NCBI GenBank assembly: GCA_964200075.2
Contig: CAXNAA020000123.1
Coordinates: 1-27,240 of the forward strand
Direction of reading: 5' to 3'
DNA: 27,240 nt
DNA from: Sphacelaria rigidula
Taxonomy: Eukaryota > Phaeophyceae > Sphacelariales
Shown piece by piece: positions 1 to 27,240 of this stretch. The first letter of the stretch is position 1. Each line of letters starts with the position of its first letter. The position numbers and the translations under genes are program-made. The notes beneath the pieces were generated by a model. That model was given only the letters and a program-made list of their open reading frames with translations, did no database searches and was not told the DNA's origin.

Positions 1-207
1 AAAAACCACAGGAAAAAAAAAAAAAAAAAACCCCCCCCCCCCCCCCCCCTCAAGAATGAATGGCTATGGCATGCATGATCATGAGTACACCCCAAGAATG
101 TGTTATTTTTCACACGGTGTTTATTTTTCACGATGAGCATGCACGCTGTACTTTTCTTTTTGTCGGGGTGGTGGTGGTGGTGGTGGTGCTGTTGCTACCC
201 CTGTCAG
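1..207 (+). other. ttcA-like upstream intron, 3' part, with A18-C19 tract
   Basis: Non-coding sequence that ends in the acceptor of exon a. It opens with an uninterrupted A run (13-30) joined to a C run (31-49), and has a GGT/GTG-rich tract (167-190) just before the splice site. Positions 63-94 match 13819-13850, upstream of exon b, at about 26 of 32 bases. Confidence 0.7.
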
Positions 208-17664
<17,457 letters not shown>

Positions 17665-18771
17665 GACGAGGAGGGGACCAAGGAAGCAGGGATAGATCGC
17701 ACTGGCCTGTTATGTGTATATTTGGCGATGTATTATCTCGGTGGTTTCCACCGCGGTATGCATGCATCCTGTTGGAACGGGTATGGTGATGGCGAATTCA
17801 CCTCTACCGTGAGGGTCCCGGTATAGTGCGGTGGGTCGCCAGCCTGGCATGATCGTACTCTGCCGGAACCCCGCACCGCACTGGTATTGTGCGAATGTTT
17901 TATATTGGTATAGGGCATCAGACTTGTGAGCGACAAGTGATTTTGACTGCACTGTGGCGGGAGTTCAATGTGCAGGTAGGTGTTATTGGAGAGAATAAAG
18001 ATAAGTCAGTCGTCCGACAGGGCAGAGGTGGCGAGATGGTGGATGTTGCCCCTTCGGTGTCGATGTAAGCGTTGTGTGCGGGCGCGCAGTTGTGGAGCGT
18101 GCAATAATAAGTTGACGCTGTAAGTTTTGTGCAAAGGTGATGGGCTCGTGGGGCAAGTGATGTCGAAACACGGAAGTCGTGGAGTTGTTGTTCGAAATAA
18201 CGTAACGTGTGTCGTGTGGGTATTTTAAAAGAACGCAGATCGCGCCATTATTGTTTATAACAGTTCTCGTGCTGTCGGTGTTTTACAGTGCAATCAATCC
18301 GTACATTCAATCGCAAGGAACGATGTTGCGCGGCTCGGGCGGTCTGTATATTGTAAGGCAGTATCAAGGGCAAAACACAGACGTTTTGCCAGAGCACATG
18401 AGAAAAATGAATCTAGAATCACCATGAATGTGCCAAGGCCTCGATGTACGCACGGTGCATTCTTCCTACGTATATTGAAGAGGGCTTGGGAACAAAGGTC
18501 ACCGTCAGATAAATCGAAATATTTACCGTGCCATCTTTTTCAATATAGTTTTTCTTGTTGGTTCCTCTTGCTTGCTTGATGTTTATTTTTTTTCTCCTTT
18601 GTTCCTTTTGTTCGCTTCCGTCAATTTACCGCGGGTATGTCCACGGTATTTGGTGATCACGGTTGGATTCGTAAGTAGCGGATTATTTTAATTAACATTT
18701 TCGCCAGATTGGGTGTCTAGCTTTTGATCGAGTGTGAACTGCTCATTTCAGCCCATCTTCACCCCAAGAAG
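17665..18771. other. ttcA-like 3' flank and intergenic DNA
   Basis: Probable 3' untranslated region followed by intergenic sequence. I see no clear polyadenylation signal, RNA gene or coding frame with a known family. A T-rich tract runs about 18530-18600. Confidence 0.5.
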
Positions 18772-18851
18772 AAGTGAAAACGATACCGGTTCCACAAAGG
18801 GATATGAAGCACCGGAAGTGCCCATTTGTGGAATCGGCATCATTTTCACTT
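18772..18851. repeat. Inverted repeat, GAATCGGCATCA family, locus 3 (inside-out)
   Basis: The left arm 18772-18801 (AAGTGAAAACGATACCGG then TTCCACAAAGG) pairs with 18821-18851 (CCCATTTGTGGAATCGGCAT then CATTTTCACTT). The arm is the same as at 667 and 3297, but the ends that face outward there face inward here. Confidence 0.7.
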
Positions 18852-18865
18852 GAAACGTTATTGCG

Positions 18866-19655
18866 TGACCCAGATTATCACTCTGGTGGTCAAATGGAGT
18901 TAGTTGTTGGATATATAACCCGAAATCAGACAAACAGTAACTCACGATTATTTGGAATCGCCGCGGGTTAATACCCTACACTCGCATTTCAACCTATGAA
19001 TCGGAAGAGTATTTTTGGGATGCATGTCATCATCTGTCGCGTATAGTCAGAACCCGCTCAATGTACAACGGCGCATTACTGGGAGGAATGATTCGATCAT
19101 CGATATCGTCATTTCTCCTTCCGTTCCTGTCTGTCCAACGTAACGTAGTATCTTTAGTACAACATTGACAATCGTATGGCTAGCACCGCAGAAGAAAGTA
19201 ACACTGGATCCTAGAAAATGGGGTTCATACAAAAATGAGGTTGAAGTGACATTTCTCTTTTGCAGGGAAGACGCGAAACACTTACGACCGAGCGAAGCCA
19301 TCTCCCCCCTCAAATGTCTGCAACAGTTAAGCAGCTGTGGCTAGGTGCACCAAACGAATGCGGTGTACACGCGTGTCGATGACGATATCACCAGAGAGAG
19401 GAGCAACGACATGCGTGTACTTCGTGTGTCCTCGCTCGGCGATCACCAATCGCTCGAGAAACTGGCATCATCGATGTTAATACACCAGCATGTATGTGCC
19501 AATTTTTCCATGTGCCAGAGCACCGACGTGCGGAGAGATTCCGTCTCTTCCTGCCTGTCGAGCTCACGAACGCGAAGATCGATTTCTCTCTGCCTCTCCT
19601 TTTGGACAGGGCGCGCCTCTGTGATCCAGCAGTTCTCCTGGCTGGCATCACAGTA
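18866..19655. other. Intergenic stretch with no recognised gene
   Basis: No supported coding region. Part of 19340-19655 may be the diverged 5' portion of SINE copy B, but no convincing A or B box was found there. Confidence 0.45.
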
Positions 19656-20134
19656 CACAAAAATCGACTTGATGATCGACGAGGCAGAGGGACCGCTGAA
19701 CCCCTCTCGCTATAGAAGATAAAGGCAAGTACCGCAGAAAGGTGACACTTTCTACGATAGCCCCCCCAAGAAAGTGCATGGTTTTGGGAGGCAAAATCTT
19801 CACGTATTTCGAAATGGGAAAAGCCGAGCACAACGAGAACCTGGGAATTTTCACACTTGGGTTCGCTCTATAGTAGCCGATGTCGCCAATATGAGGCGCT
19901 TCGTGCAGTCTGAACCCGAAGATCAAGCGCTGTATGGCCATTTTTTTCGTGACACTTTTAGCTGGTTTGGGGGGGGGGGCATCGTAGAAAGTGTCAGGTG
20001 GGGAACTAAACGGACGAAGAAAGGAAAAGTTTCTGCGTTGATCTTCCTCCTGTGTGACCTCGGCTGGTGCGCCCAAATATATATTATACCGAAAGGTATA
20101 GACCGACGTCCCGAGTAATTGGGACGACAACACA
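19656..20134 (+). mobile_element. SINE copy B, split by a TIR element
   Basis: Matches copies A and C on both sides of an insertion: GGACCGCTGAACCCCTCTCG and CAAGTACCGCAGAA before it, and GGTGGGGAACTAA, CTTCCTCCTGTGTG, GCTGGTGCGCCCA, TATACCGAAAGGT after it. The 3' end has the hairpin GTCCC-GAGTAATT-GGGAC (20108-20125) and then GACAACACA. The 5' boundary is uncertain. Confidence 0.75.
19744..19995. mobile_element. 252-bp TIR element inserted in SINE copy B
   Basis: The ends are perfect 15-bp inverted repeats (GACACTTTCTACGAT and ATCGTAGAAAGTGTC), each followed inward by a C or G run (19761-19767 and 19969-19979). The element is flanked by AGGT on both sides (19740-19743 and 19996-19999). Removing it and one AGGT restores a continuous SINE matching copies A and C. 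No coding capacity, so this is a non-autonomous MITE-like element. The superfamily is not assigned. Confidence 0.8.
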
Positions 20135-20394
20135 TACATGCAATATTTCCAAGTCGTTTGTAGAGCGATAATTGGGAGAGTCACCGTACTTCTCGTGGGC
20201 GGCATTGCCCACGTTTAATGCAGCAACAAAAAGAAACATCTCATCTCAACAAAAATGAACCTCCTCTCTTATTGGTAACTGTTTTAGAGTAAGTTTGTCT
20301 CTTCGCCGCAGCCGGAGTAGTAGGTCTCTCGGCATCTCACTGTCAATCTGAACAATGCATCGATGTGACGGTTTCAAACCGCACCAGCAAAAAA

Positions 20395-20885
20395 ATCCCG
20401 CCCAGCGATCACTTTCCCTCGCCTACTCTTGCGGTAAAAAACAAAGGTAAGCACCGCAGAAGGAAGGTGGGGTACTAAAAACAAATAAAAAAGAAGAAGC
20501 TCCTGAGTTGACTTTCCTCCTGTGTGACACCGGCTGATGCGCCGACATATAACAACGTTTTCGTGAAATTGAAAGTGAAAAGCGGTCAATTAGTGAATGA
20601 GCCGTTTCAGTTCCGAAATGCACCTCCACCAGGCCCAATATTCTCTCTGTAGTAGCTAGCCACTGAGGCCCTCGATATCCTTGAGTAGGATATCAATGTG
20701 CAGCTGTAAGCACATGGCAGTGATGAGACGACGAGAAGCACACACAGAATGAAAAATTAGCCAAGATAAAGCGCGAACGATCAAAGTCATTCTCAATCCG
20801 CACCCAACTCTCAATCTTCTCGCGAAAACCTTGTTATATACCGAAAGGTGTAGGCTGGTGTCCAGAATAGATTGGACGACAACAC
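20395..20885 (+). mobile_element. SINE copy C, split by a TIR element
   Basis: Matches copies A and B at GCACCGCAGAAGGAAGGTGG, AAGCTCCTGAGTTGAC, TTCCTCCTGTGTGACACCGG, TGATGCGCCGACATA, and after the insertion at TATACCGAAAGGTGTAGG. The 3' hairpin is GTCC-AGAATAGATT-GGAC (20860-20877), then GACAACACAC. A B-box-like GGTTTCAAACC lies just upstream near 20370 and could mark a degraded tRNA-like head. Confidence 0.75.
20550..20836. mobile_element. 287-bp TIR element with TA target duplication, in SINE copy C
   Basis: Starts TAACAACGTTTTCG and ends CGAAAACCTTGTTA, inverted repeats with 13 of 14 matches and looser similarity further in. The flanks are TA at 20548-20549 and 20837-20838. Removing the element and one TA gives ACATATACCG, exactly the sequence of SINE copy A at this point. 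TA duplication is typical of Tc1/mariner-type MITEs. An internal 8-bp hairpin (GATATCCT/AGGATATC) lies near 20680. Confidence 0.82.
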
Positions 20886-22696
20886 ACGCCCTAGACCAGA
20901 TCCTTGAAAATTCACTCTCAATTCAAAACGTCATAAAATCCATTCTTGATCGACACTTTACTCCCCACCTCACTTTGTTCTAACCCTTGGCCGGCGGGAC
21001 TATAGGTCGGCTGCTGAATCGGCATCAATTCCACTTGAAAAAATAACAATACATATGTGTGGTCCTGATGCACCAAGGAACAGAAACAGGCAGTCAATCA
21101 ACCAAGTTTTTGTTCGTCTTTCTCGTACTCGACTTGCCTCGACTGGATGTATAGTAGAAAATCACAGAGACAATCAACTCTTCATTCGATCTATTCAAAT
21201 ACCAATGCTTCTTGCCAGTGCATTTATATACGAATAGCGTACAGTAGTGCGAGCAGTAGCAGAGTATGACAAGATAATAACTGTGATACGTCCCGATCCA
21301 TCGCGGGTCTGAAAGAGAAGAAGTGTGTATAGACCCAAAGTTGAATAATGACCTGGCGGCGTGGACTTCTTTCGTGAGCTCGTGAACACTCAGCGAGCTA
21401 GTCCCGGAGGAGGGGTGACCGAGCAACGACTGAGGACTGCAAGTCCCACCGACAAGGTATTTACTCTCCCTTAAATTCTCTCGATTATTGTCTGGAGACG
21501 TGATATCCTGTGTGATGTTTGCAACAAGCGATCGCAGACGTGCGCGAGGATGGTGGCCTGTACTGGCACTGATAGACCAGGAGTCACAAGGACAGCTGAA
21601 GAAGAGTTGCACCTGCAAAACGACTCTCGATAGTGTTGGCAATGCCTCCCGGCAGCTGTATGGGACGCTGCTTCGGCAGAGAGCAACGCTATGAAAAGAT
21701 CCCTACTTCACTGCCCGTTTTACTCCTGCAGATTGACAATTTCAATATTCTACGCTGAGAGCAAGGTCACAGCAGTCCAGGCGTATCGCCACAACGTACC
21801 CGGCTAACTGACCGGTACTGCTGATTGCACAGTGTTCGTCGGGCACGGAGTAGTCGCAAGGCATATCGTCCGCAACAGCAGTGCCTTTGCGGTGATGTTG
21901 CTGTTAAATTGCTCTATTTTTGAGCCGTTAGTTCGTGTTTTGTTCGCTGCTGCTGCTGCTGCTGCTGCTGCTGTTTGGGCGCTGTTACTAAGGTTCGGTA
22001 GCTCCACCTGCGACATGTGAAATGCAAACACTTTCAAAGCTGGAAACACATGCCACACCGCGGAACCGTACCGGTAGTCGGCGTCGGCTCGACCATAGTG
22101 TAACCAGTACAACCTGGCGAAATCGAACCCACTGACACCATCTTCCAAGCTCAACTTTGTCTAGGATCATTGGTCCATACTGCCTGAGAATTAGGTTTGC
22201 TTCTACCTGTACATGTTTACGAGATGTGGCCAACGATACCCTCATGGTTGTCACCATCTCCGTTTTTGTCGACGAAATTCGAGGCCCCAACATGATACGG
22301 CAACAGTACTCGTAGAGTGTGGGGGGTATCATGTACCCCGAATTTGTCATTTTGAATGCAAGCCTTAAAAGGGCACCCCCATTGGCGACCTACACACTAT
22401 ACGCCTTTCTCAACCGCTATGCATCGTCAGTAGTAGCATGACTGAGCTAATGCGCATTACATGTGCCAGAGGTGGCAGTTTGCTGCCTCTTGGATCAAGC
22501 ATAATAGCGACAGTGGCTGATTGTTCAGCACTGCAGAGTAATCGATTTTTGTACGGTCGGGTACCCGGATTTCCCAGACTCCTTCATTAATTGGAGGATG
22601 CATGTTACTGCTGTACAACAGTATGATAGCACGGTTCATACTGCTCCAGTTTCGCCTCACCTTATTTTTTTCGCTATTTTATGCACAACAACAATA
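20886..22696. other. Intergenic stretch, no recognised gene
   Basis: Contains a single palindrome-family arm (21016-21040) and a GCT/CTG triplet repeat (21946-21973). Overlapping minus-strand open frames between 21804 and 22350 have no recognisable domain and depend in part on the triplet repeat. Nothing else is supported. Confidence 0.45.
21016..21040 (+). repeat. Single arm, GAATCGGCATCA family, locus 4
   Basis: GAATCGGCATCAATTCCACT followed by TGAAA. The matching inverted arm is not seen nearby. Confidence 0.6.
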
Positions 22697-23714
22697 GAGA
22701 GTTTCGGAATATTTCGTTTCTGATCATAGAGTCAGAGTGCAGAGTGGAAGCGTTGAAACTTCAGAGTGGACGCCAAAAAGTTCATAGCGGAAGCTGATGT
22801 GACGTGGCTTGATGTGGACTGGTTCCCCCGCAGTGATTAGCCGCAGGTTGTGTCGCCAAATAAATGTGCGATCGCCCAGCGTGTAGTCAGGTGCAATCCG
22901 AAAATGCACCAGTCAAGACAGCATTTGTTGTACCATACCCTGCGGTACCGTACGTGCCGTACACCACGCTTCATTGCACCTGTAGTACTTCAATGCACCA
23001 CAGGGTACTGTAGTGCTGTAGGGCTATGCAGTGTAGAGTACAGCCAGTGCAGTATAAAGAGTGCAATGCAGAACCCTACAACAGTACAGTAGTAGGCAGC
23101 ACTTTCAAACAGCAGGCAAGGCCGCATCGTGATGATTTCCCAACATGCCACCCATAAGTGTGGTGCAAAAAGTCATGACCTCTAACGAAGTGGCAATGTA
23201 GCCAGGTGTAGTACTGCTTGTGCGTTGTAGACTACGAACCGTTCACACCGTCTTCTTACAGCTGAGGCTGGCAAGAGTGAGGAACTGCACCCAAGGGCAA
23301 CGTGTGCCCGTCGATCATTTGAATACTCACTCAACACAACCAAGCGAATGCTGATACCATGACGGCGGCAGGCAGGTCTTCTGACTGTCATGTCGAGCTT
23401 TTCTACTTCGTGAATGGCCCATCGTGATGAGTACGGCAGTTTTGATGGATGATGAATGTCCGGCTTTGCTTGTTAGGGTGTGTTGACTTTGAACTGGACG
23501 TGACTATAGCGGTAAAGGTGGGCGTGGTTCTTCTTCATTCTACTATGAGCTCTGAAGAGGAACAACGGTTTTCAGAGTGAAGTGGTGCAAACGGCACTCT
23601 GACTCTGAAAAAATCGCTCCGAAAAAAACCTCATAGCAGAAAGTGCACCGTTACCGGCTATTTTTCCTTCCACTCTGACTCTTAAGATTTGAAGAAACGT
23701 TTTCCGAAACTCTC
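22697..23714. mobile_element. ~1.0-kb element with ~60-bp imperfect inverted ends
   Basis: The left end GAGAGTTTCGGAA...GTTTCTGATC then AGAGTCAGAGTG pairs with the right end CACTCTGACTCTTA, GAAGAAACG, TTCCGAAACTCTC (about 23665-23714). The interior has no transposase frame and includes a GTAC/GTGCAGTA-rich patch at 22920-23100. No target duplication was identified, so insertion as a unit is inferred from the ends only. Confidence 0.55.
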
Positions 23715-24210
23715 CAAGATATATTTCTTTTTCAACGCGTTAACGTCTACCTAGCGACTACGGCGCCGACACGCAATCGTCAAATTAAGGCGTTAGTGTA
23801 ATTCGCTGCTGCGAGGTGTGTGCCGTGGCACTCAACACTTGTTCTGGTAACACGTGGAAGATATCCGTGCGATGTTGAATCCTCGGGTGCCCAAGACCAC
23901 TTATCGACCCCGATCAACAACTGGAAGCATGTGAAATACAACCGCCTTTGACTGAAGACGATACAGCACAAGTCAGGGGCTGAAAAGCATGGAACACACG
24001 ATATATTGGCACTGGTAGTGGTGCTCGCAAAGAGAGGGGAGCTGGTCACTCTGTAGTGTCTCACCTCAGAAACACCACGGTGGAGGTCAGCTGGCGATAT
24101 GTCCCGAAATGAGATGTCCCATTCAAGGAGCTAACATACTGCCGCAAGGAATAAAATACACCCTGCTGTTCCCTGTTCCCCTGTTCTCACCACCCCTCCT
24201 GTCCGCGCAG
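23715..24210. other. Region upstream of hslV
   Basis: Should contain the promoter, 5' exon or 5' untranslated region of hslV. No TATA-like or initiator element can be singled out. A pyrimidine-rich tract leads into GTCCGCGCAG at 24201-24210, which looks like a splice acceptor for a 5' UTR intron. Confidence 0.4.
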
Positions 24211-24220
24211 AGAAGCAAAT

Positions 24221-24409
24221 ATGCTGGGGATAGCAAGAGGAGGAATATCAGCCGGTCGGCGATCGTTAGCGGGCTTGGGCGATGCCCGGCTTGTCGTGTG
24301 CGGCGGGGCCAATTTCTTGCCAGGGGCAGCGGGAACAGTGCGGGCAAGGCGGCCGGTTCTTGCCGACAGCCGAGGGGGTGGGGCCAGAAATGGGACCTCG
24401 GCAACATCG
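24221..24409 (+). CDS. hslV: hslV exon 1 (mitochondrial presequence)
   Basis: 63 codons from the ATG at 24221, ending TCG|GTGAGA. It begins MLGIARGGISAGRRSLAGLG, with about nine Arg and two Asp. It is markedly GC-rich against its flanks. The ATG is chosen because it follows the acceptor-like CGCGCAG by ten bases and opens a frame in phase with exon 2. Confidence 0.75.
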
Positions 24410-25992
24410 GTGAGATATCATCACCTGTTTGACTGCAAGTTAGGACAATAGAAGTTGGAAGAGGATATGAGCAGGAGGACTGTTTTTGGTAGCTTTGAGT
24501 GTTGAGTCTGTGCTGTGATGGTGGGTTATAACTTTGTGGTGTACGGGTTCCGCTCTCCAGTAAGCATCGTGAACTAATAAATAGATAAAAATGAGTAGCG
24601 GCCGAAAGTTTGAAACGGTGGAACAGATATCATTGTACACGTACACCACGCAATAGGCGCGGTCACCGGACAGAGTACATATATCATTGTGACGCTTTTT
24701 CGTCAGAGTGACTGACTGCCCTTGGGCGATAAGGGAGAGACGAATGCAAGGATGGCTGAAACGAGACGGGGTTTGAAGCACGCCTTTTTTATCCTCTTTT
24801 CGTTTTGTTCAAACGCTTCCTTCTTTGTGTGTTGTCCTCATCTCACTGGAGTTTTCTTCTATTATTGTGAGTGTTCAAGTGTATTATCCACCTTGGGTAT
24901 ATCTGTCGCGTGACCAAGGGTGGAGTCGTGCGGCGGATGAGTCGAATGGAGGCCGTCGATTATTATTTTCTTCACATGCCCCTCCCCCCCCCTCTCCACC
25001 TTCTCCATTCCCGTCCGAAATCGTAGCACGAGGCGAATGCAGTCGCGTTAATATTCACTGGAAATTTTATGATTTTCGCCTGTTTTCGTTTCGTCACTTT
25101 GATTGGGACTACCAACCGGTCTGTACGCAACACTGAAATGCGGAAGGTTGGTTGATGTGCGTGCGTGTGTGCATGTGTGTGTGTGCTTCGCCCACCCTGG
25201 ACAACAGATTACATCGTCAAGTAGGAGATTGTGTACAGTGTCGGCTCATATGTCTACTGCAACAGACGACAGATTCCATACTGTACGCGGTACACTCTTT
25301 GATTATGTAACATATAGTCATTATCTAGGGTGTGGTGCTTTGTCAAATAGTTGGGGTGCAGGAGGTCAAACTTCGTACACAATGGTCCGCGGTTCTTCTT
25401 TGGATACAAGGCTCATTCTGCCTCTTTTTTTTTTTCGCACGCGTGCTTTACAACGCTTTGCGTGCTCTTTGCCAGAATGCATTGTACGGATTGCATCATT
25501 TCTCGCTTTACCCTGACAATCGGCCCCACAACCTCTTCGAAGGTGTTCCGGGAGAGGGTACCTTGCCTCAGTGACCCGTTACATCTATTACCGCCTTTAT
25601 TTATTTGCCGCCGTTTTCCCTTTCTCGATTTTTTTTTAGCAAGTGTGTTTTTGCTTGTTTACTTTATTGTGATCAAGGCTGGGTTCGTACCGTATCAAGT
25701 AATACGTGACTATCGAAAATTATTCAACTGATTAACCTGTTTCTGAGGGTCCTGGAGTGCCGAGTGCCCCAGAGTCGTACCGCACCCAAAGTATCGACTA
25801 CCGAAAATGCTGGTTGATCCAGAGTAGCTGGTACCTGGGATTACCGACTTGGAAAATGTAAAGAGTGTTGAAGAGTACCGGTAATACTGAACTGTGCCCT
25901 GGCCCGATCATATTTTCATCCCTCGAACGCGCGAGCAGGGTCTCGAGATGCATGGAACGACGATCCTGTGTGTCCGAAAAAAAGGCAAAGTG
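24221..25992 (+). CDS. hslV: Mitochondrial HslV (ClpQ) protease subunit, N-terminal exons
   Basis: Two exons, 24221-24409 and 25939-25992, both phase 0, give 81 codons; the gene continues beyond the right edge. HslV forms the proteolytic double hexamer that works with the HslU ATPase. In protists it is a mitochondrial matrix protease. Exon 2 encodes HGTTILCVRKKGKV, the family's mature N-terminus, in which the first Thr (25957-25959) is the catalytic nucleophile exposed by processing. Exon 1 encodes an Arg/Ala/Gly/Ser-rich, almost acid-free leader expected of a mitochondrial presequence. The GDGQ-containing next segment is not found before 27240. The identification rests on 14 highly conserved residues plus presequence and phase, and is strong. 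No hslU is seen here. Confidence 0.85.
24410..25938 (+). other. hslV intron 1
   Basis: 1529 bp, GT-AG (GTGAGA...GCGAGCAG). No recognised repeat family or gene. Overlapping + strand open frames near 25100-25730 are T-rich and lack family signatures. Confidence 0.7.
25939..25992 (+). CDS. hslV: hslV exon 2 (catalytic Thr)
   Basis: 18 codons beginning GLEMHGTTILCVRKKGKV, with acceptor GCGAGCAG and donor GTG|GTGAGT. The residues after Thr-Thr match the N-terminal strand of HslV proteins. The Met-His-Gly preceding the nucleophile is the likely processing region. Confidence 0.88.
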
Positions 25993-26491
25993 GTGAGTGT
26001 CATTTTTTTTTTGTCTTGTCCTGTGTTGTCCAGTCTCGATTCCCCTTATGCGTGGTAGATATCTCGGTATTTTCTAGTGTGCTTTTGCAATGCCGTCCAC
26101 CATTTCAGGAAATATTGCTATCATACGGTGTGACGTTTCAATTAGTCCCGTGAAAAGTAGTGGATTTTAGTATAGTTGGTTCGTACCGCACGACTCGATC
26201 CTTGGACTTTATTTCCAGCGTTGCACACCAGGTTCGCTCTGCGCACCCCAGGCAAGTGGAATATCGTAAAATATGTGTAGGTGAAGATTTTTTTACCCGC
26301 GGTCAACTTTTTGTCTCTCTTTCAAGCAATCAGGCCTCTGAAATCGTAGACTTCGTGATTCGGACCAGCGATGATTCCAACGCCCCTTGCATACTGTGCC
26401 CGCGTCTGATTGTGCGCTTGTGTTACGGATACCACAACGGTGGAACGGCATACACATATATGCCGTCGCTACCATTTGCTTGGGATTTAGT

Positions 26492-26492
<1 letters not shown>

Positions 26493-26561
<69 letters not shown>
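26493..26561 (+). repeat. (GT)n microsatellite, about 34 units, uninterrupted
   Basis: A pure GT run of 69 bases, the longest perfect dinucleotide repeat in the window. The Val/Cys and His/Thr open frames across it are artefacts. Confidence 0.97.
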
Positions 26562-26565
<4 letters not shown>

Positions 26566-26755
26566 GTGCGCACACAACTGCGACACATGATGCATGAATG
26601 TACACATACAATTTTTCGTTGCACACCAGTAGCAATACGCTTGCTCAGTGTCGAACAGAGCCTGGGTTTGTGCACGTTGCATGTGAATATCTCTGCTGTA
26701 TGCTTGCATCTACTTTTGAAATAACACCTTTCATCCGTATGGTGCGTTTGACAAT

Positions 26756-26876
26756 ATTGCACACCCTGGACAGTATGTGGTCAACAGATCTCGATGAAGT
26801 ATAGGCCTATACTTAACCCGGTTTTTGGTGTATTGCATCCATTGATCATGTATTGTCATTGTCCAGGGTGTGCAAT
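26756..26876. mobile_element. 121-bp TIR element with palindromic centre
   Basis: Perfect 17-bp inverted ends ATTGCACACCCTGGACA (26756-26772) and TGTCCAGGGTGTGCAAT (26860-26876). Inside is a perfect 18-bp palindrome AAGTATAGGCCTATACTT (26797-26814). No clear target duplication. A one-mismatch single copy of the end lies at 15583-15599, supporting a dispersed family. Confidence 0.65.
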
Positions 26877-27240
26877 TTCCCAGGCGAAAGTGAAAGTGCC
26901 TCTGGTGCTCTGTCATGCAGCACATGTCACACGCTTATGCTCCAGTAGCACGAGTTTTTTTTTCCCTCTCCGAGCCGATGTGTATACGTGTGTTGTGCAT
27001 GTGCACCGCCAGACTTCTAGCTGCAAATAGGTGCCGCTGGTCGTTGTTTTTTTTCATTTCACAGCATTATGCGAGCGGACCCTATTTTTATCCAGTTCCC
27101 CCCTGCCACGATCTCATGTTGTGTTCGGACAAGAAATACAAAAACACACGAAGAACAAGGTAAAATACTTTTTTCCCCCCCTCTTACCCCCCCCCCCCCC
27201 CCCCCCCCCACCCTCCTCTCCCTCTCCACTCCCCCCCCCC

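Larger units (their letters stand above)
25993..27240. other. hslV intron 2, 5' part
   Basis: Starts with the donor GTGAGT and runs off the window. It contains (GT)n at 26493-26561, a 121-bp inverted-repeat element (26756-26876), and C23 (27187-27209) and C10 tracts at the end. No hslV exon 3 is seen. Confidence 0.7.

Noticed and set aside
21804-22350. Minus-strand gene from two overlapping frames (116 and 120 codons)
   Set aside because: No family motif, one frame relies on an Ala run from a GCT/CTG repeat, and no consistent splice model joins them. Left as unassigned.
26293-26762. His/Thr-repeat proteins on the minus strand
   Set aside because: They come from the 69-bp (GT)n repeat and lack any non-repeat domain.

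Overview
Nuclear DNA of a eukaryote with large, intron-rich genes. Two protein-coding genes are recognisable, both on the + strand and both cut by the window edges or by long introns. GT-AG introns, dense microsatellites, very long poly-C tracts, and a mitochondrial HslV plus a bacterial-type TtcA-like thiolase in one nuclear genome suggest an alga or other stramenopile-like protist. A brown alga is my best guess, but this is inference only.

Gene 1 (208-17664) is the C-terminal part of a TtcA-like PP-loop tRNA thiolation enzyme. Its four exons are 208-328, 13892-14071, 14844-14957 and 17191-17664. All three internal junctions are phase 0 and the frame closes with a TGA. The N-terminal exons (PP-loop and first CxxC) lie upstream of the window. 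Its first visible intron is about 13.6 kb and is a retroelement graveyard. It holds three copies of one LINE family (one with a degenerate reverse transcriptase, two reduced to the 3' end), a broken gag on the minus strand, a 63-bp minisatellite, two copies of an unidentified dispersed repeat, and a striking run of four adjacent long inverted repeats (4391-5767).

The 6.5-kb intergenic stretch (17665-24210) and the last ttcA-like intron carry a SINE family with a tRNA-like head and a 3' stem-loop. Two of the three SINE copies are each interrupted by a different short terminal-inverted-repeat element. Comparing the copies shows the empty site, so element ends and target duplications can be read directly. 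A further 1.0-kb inverted-repeat element lies at 22697-23714.

Gene 2 (24221-25992, continuing past the right edge) is the start of nuclear hslV. Exon 1 encodes a mitochondrial-type presequence. Exon 2 encodes the mature N-terminus with the catalytic threonine. The rest lies beyond the window. The remaining 1.2 kb is intron with a long GT repeat and a 121-bp terminal-inverted-repeat element.

The most interesting material is non-genic: the four-hairpin cluster, LINE copies that end in C-rich tails directly after their stop codon, the SINE 3' hairpin kept by compensatory changes, and the clean nested insertions. No operon, CRISPR array or complete mobile element with intact coding capacity was seen.
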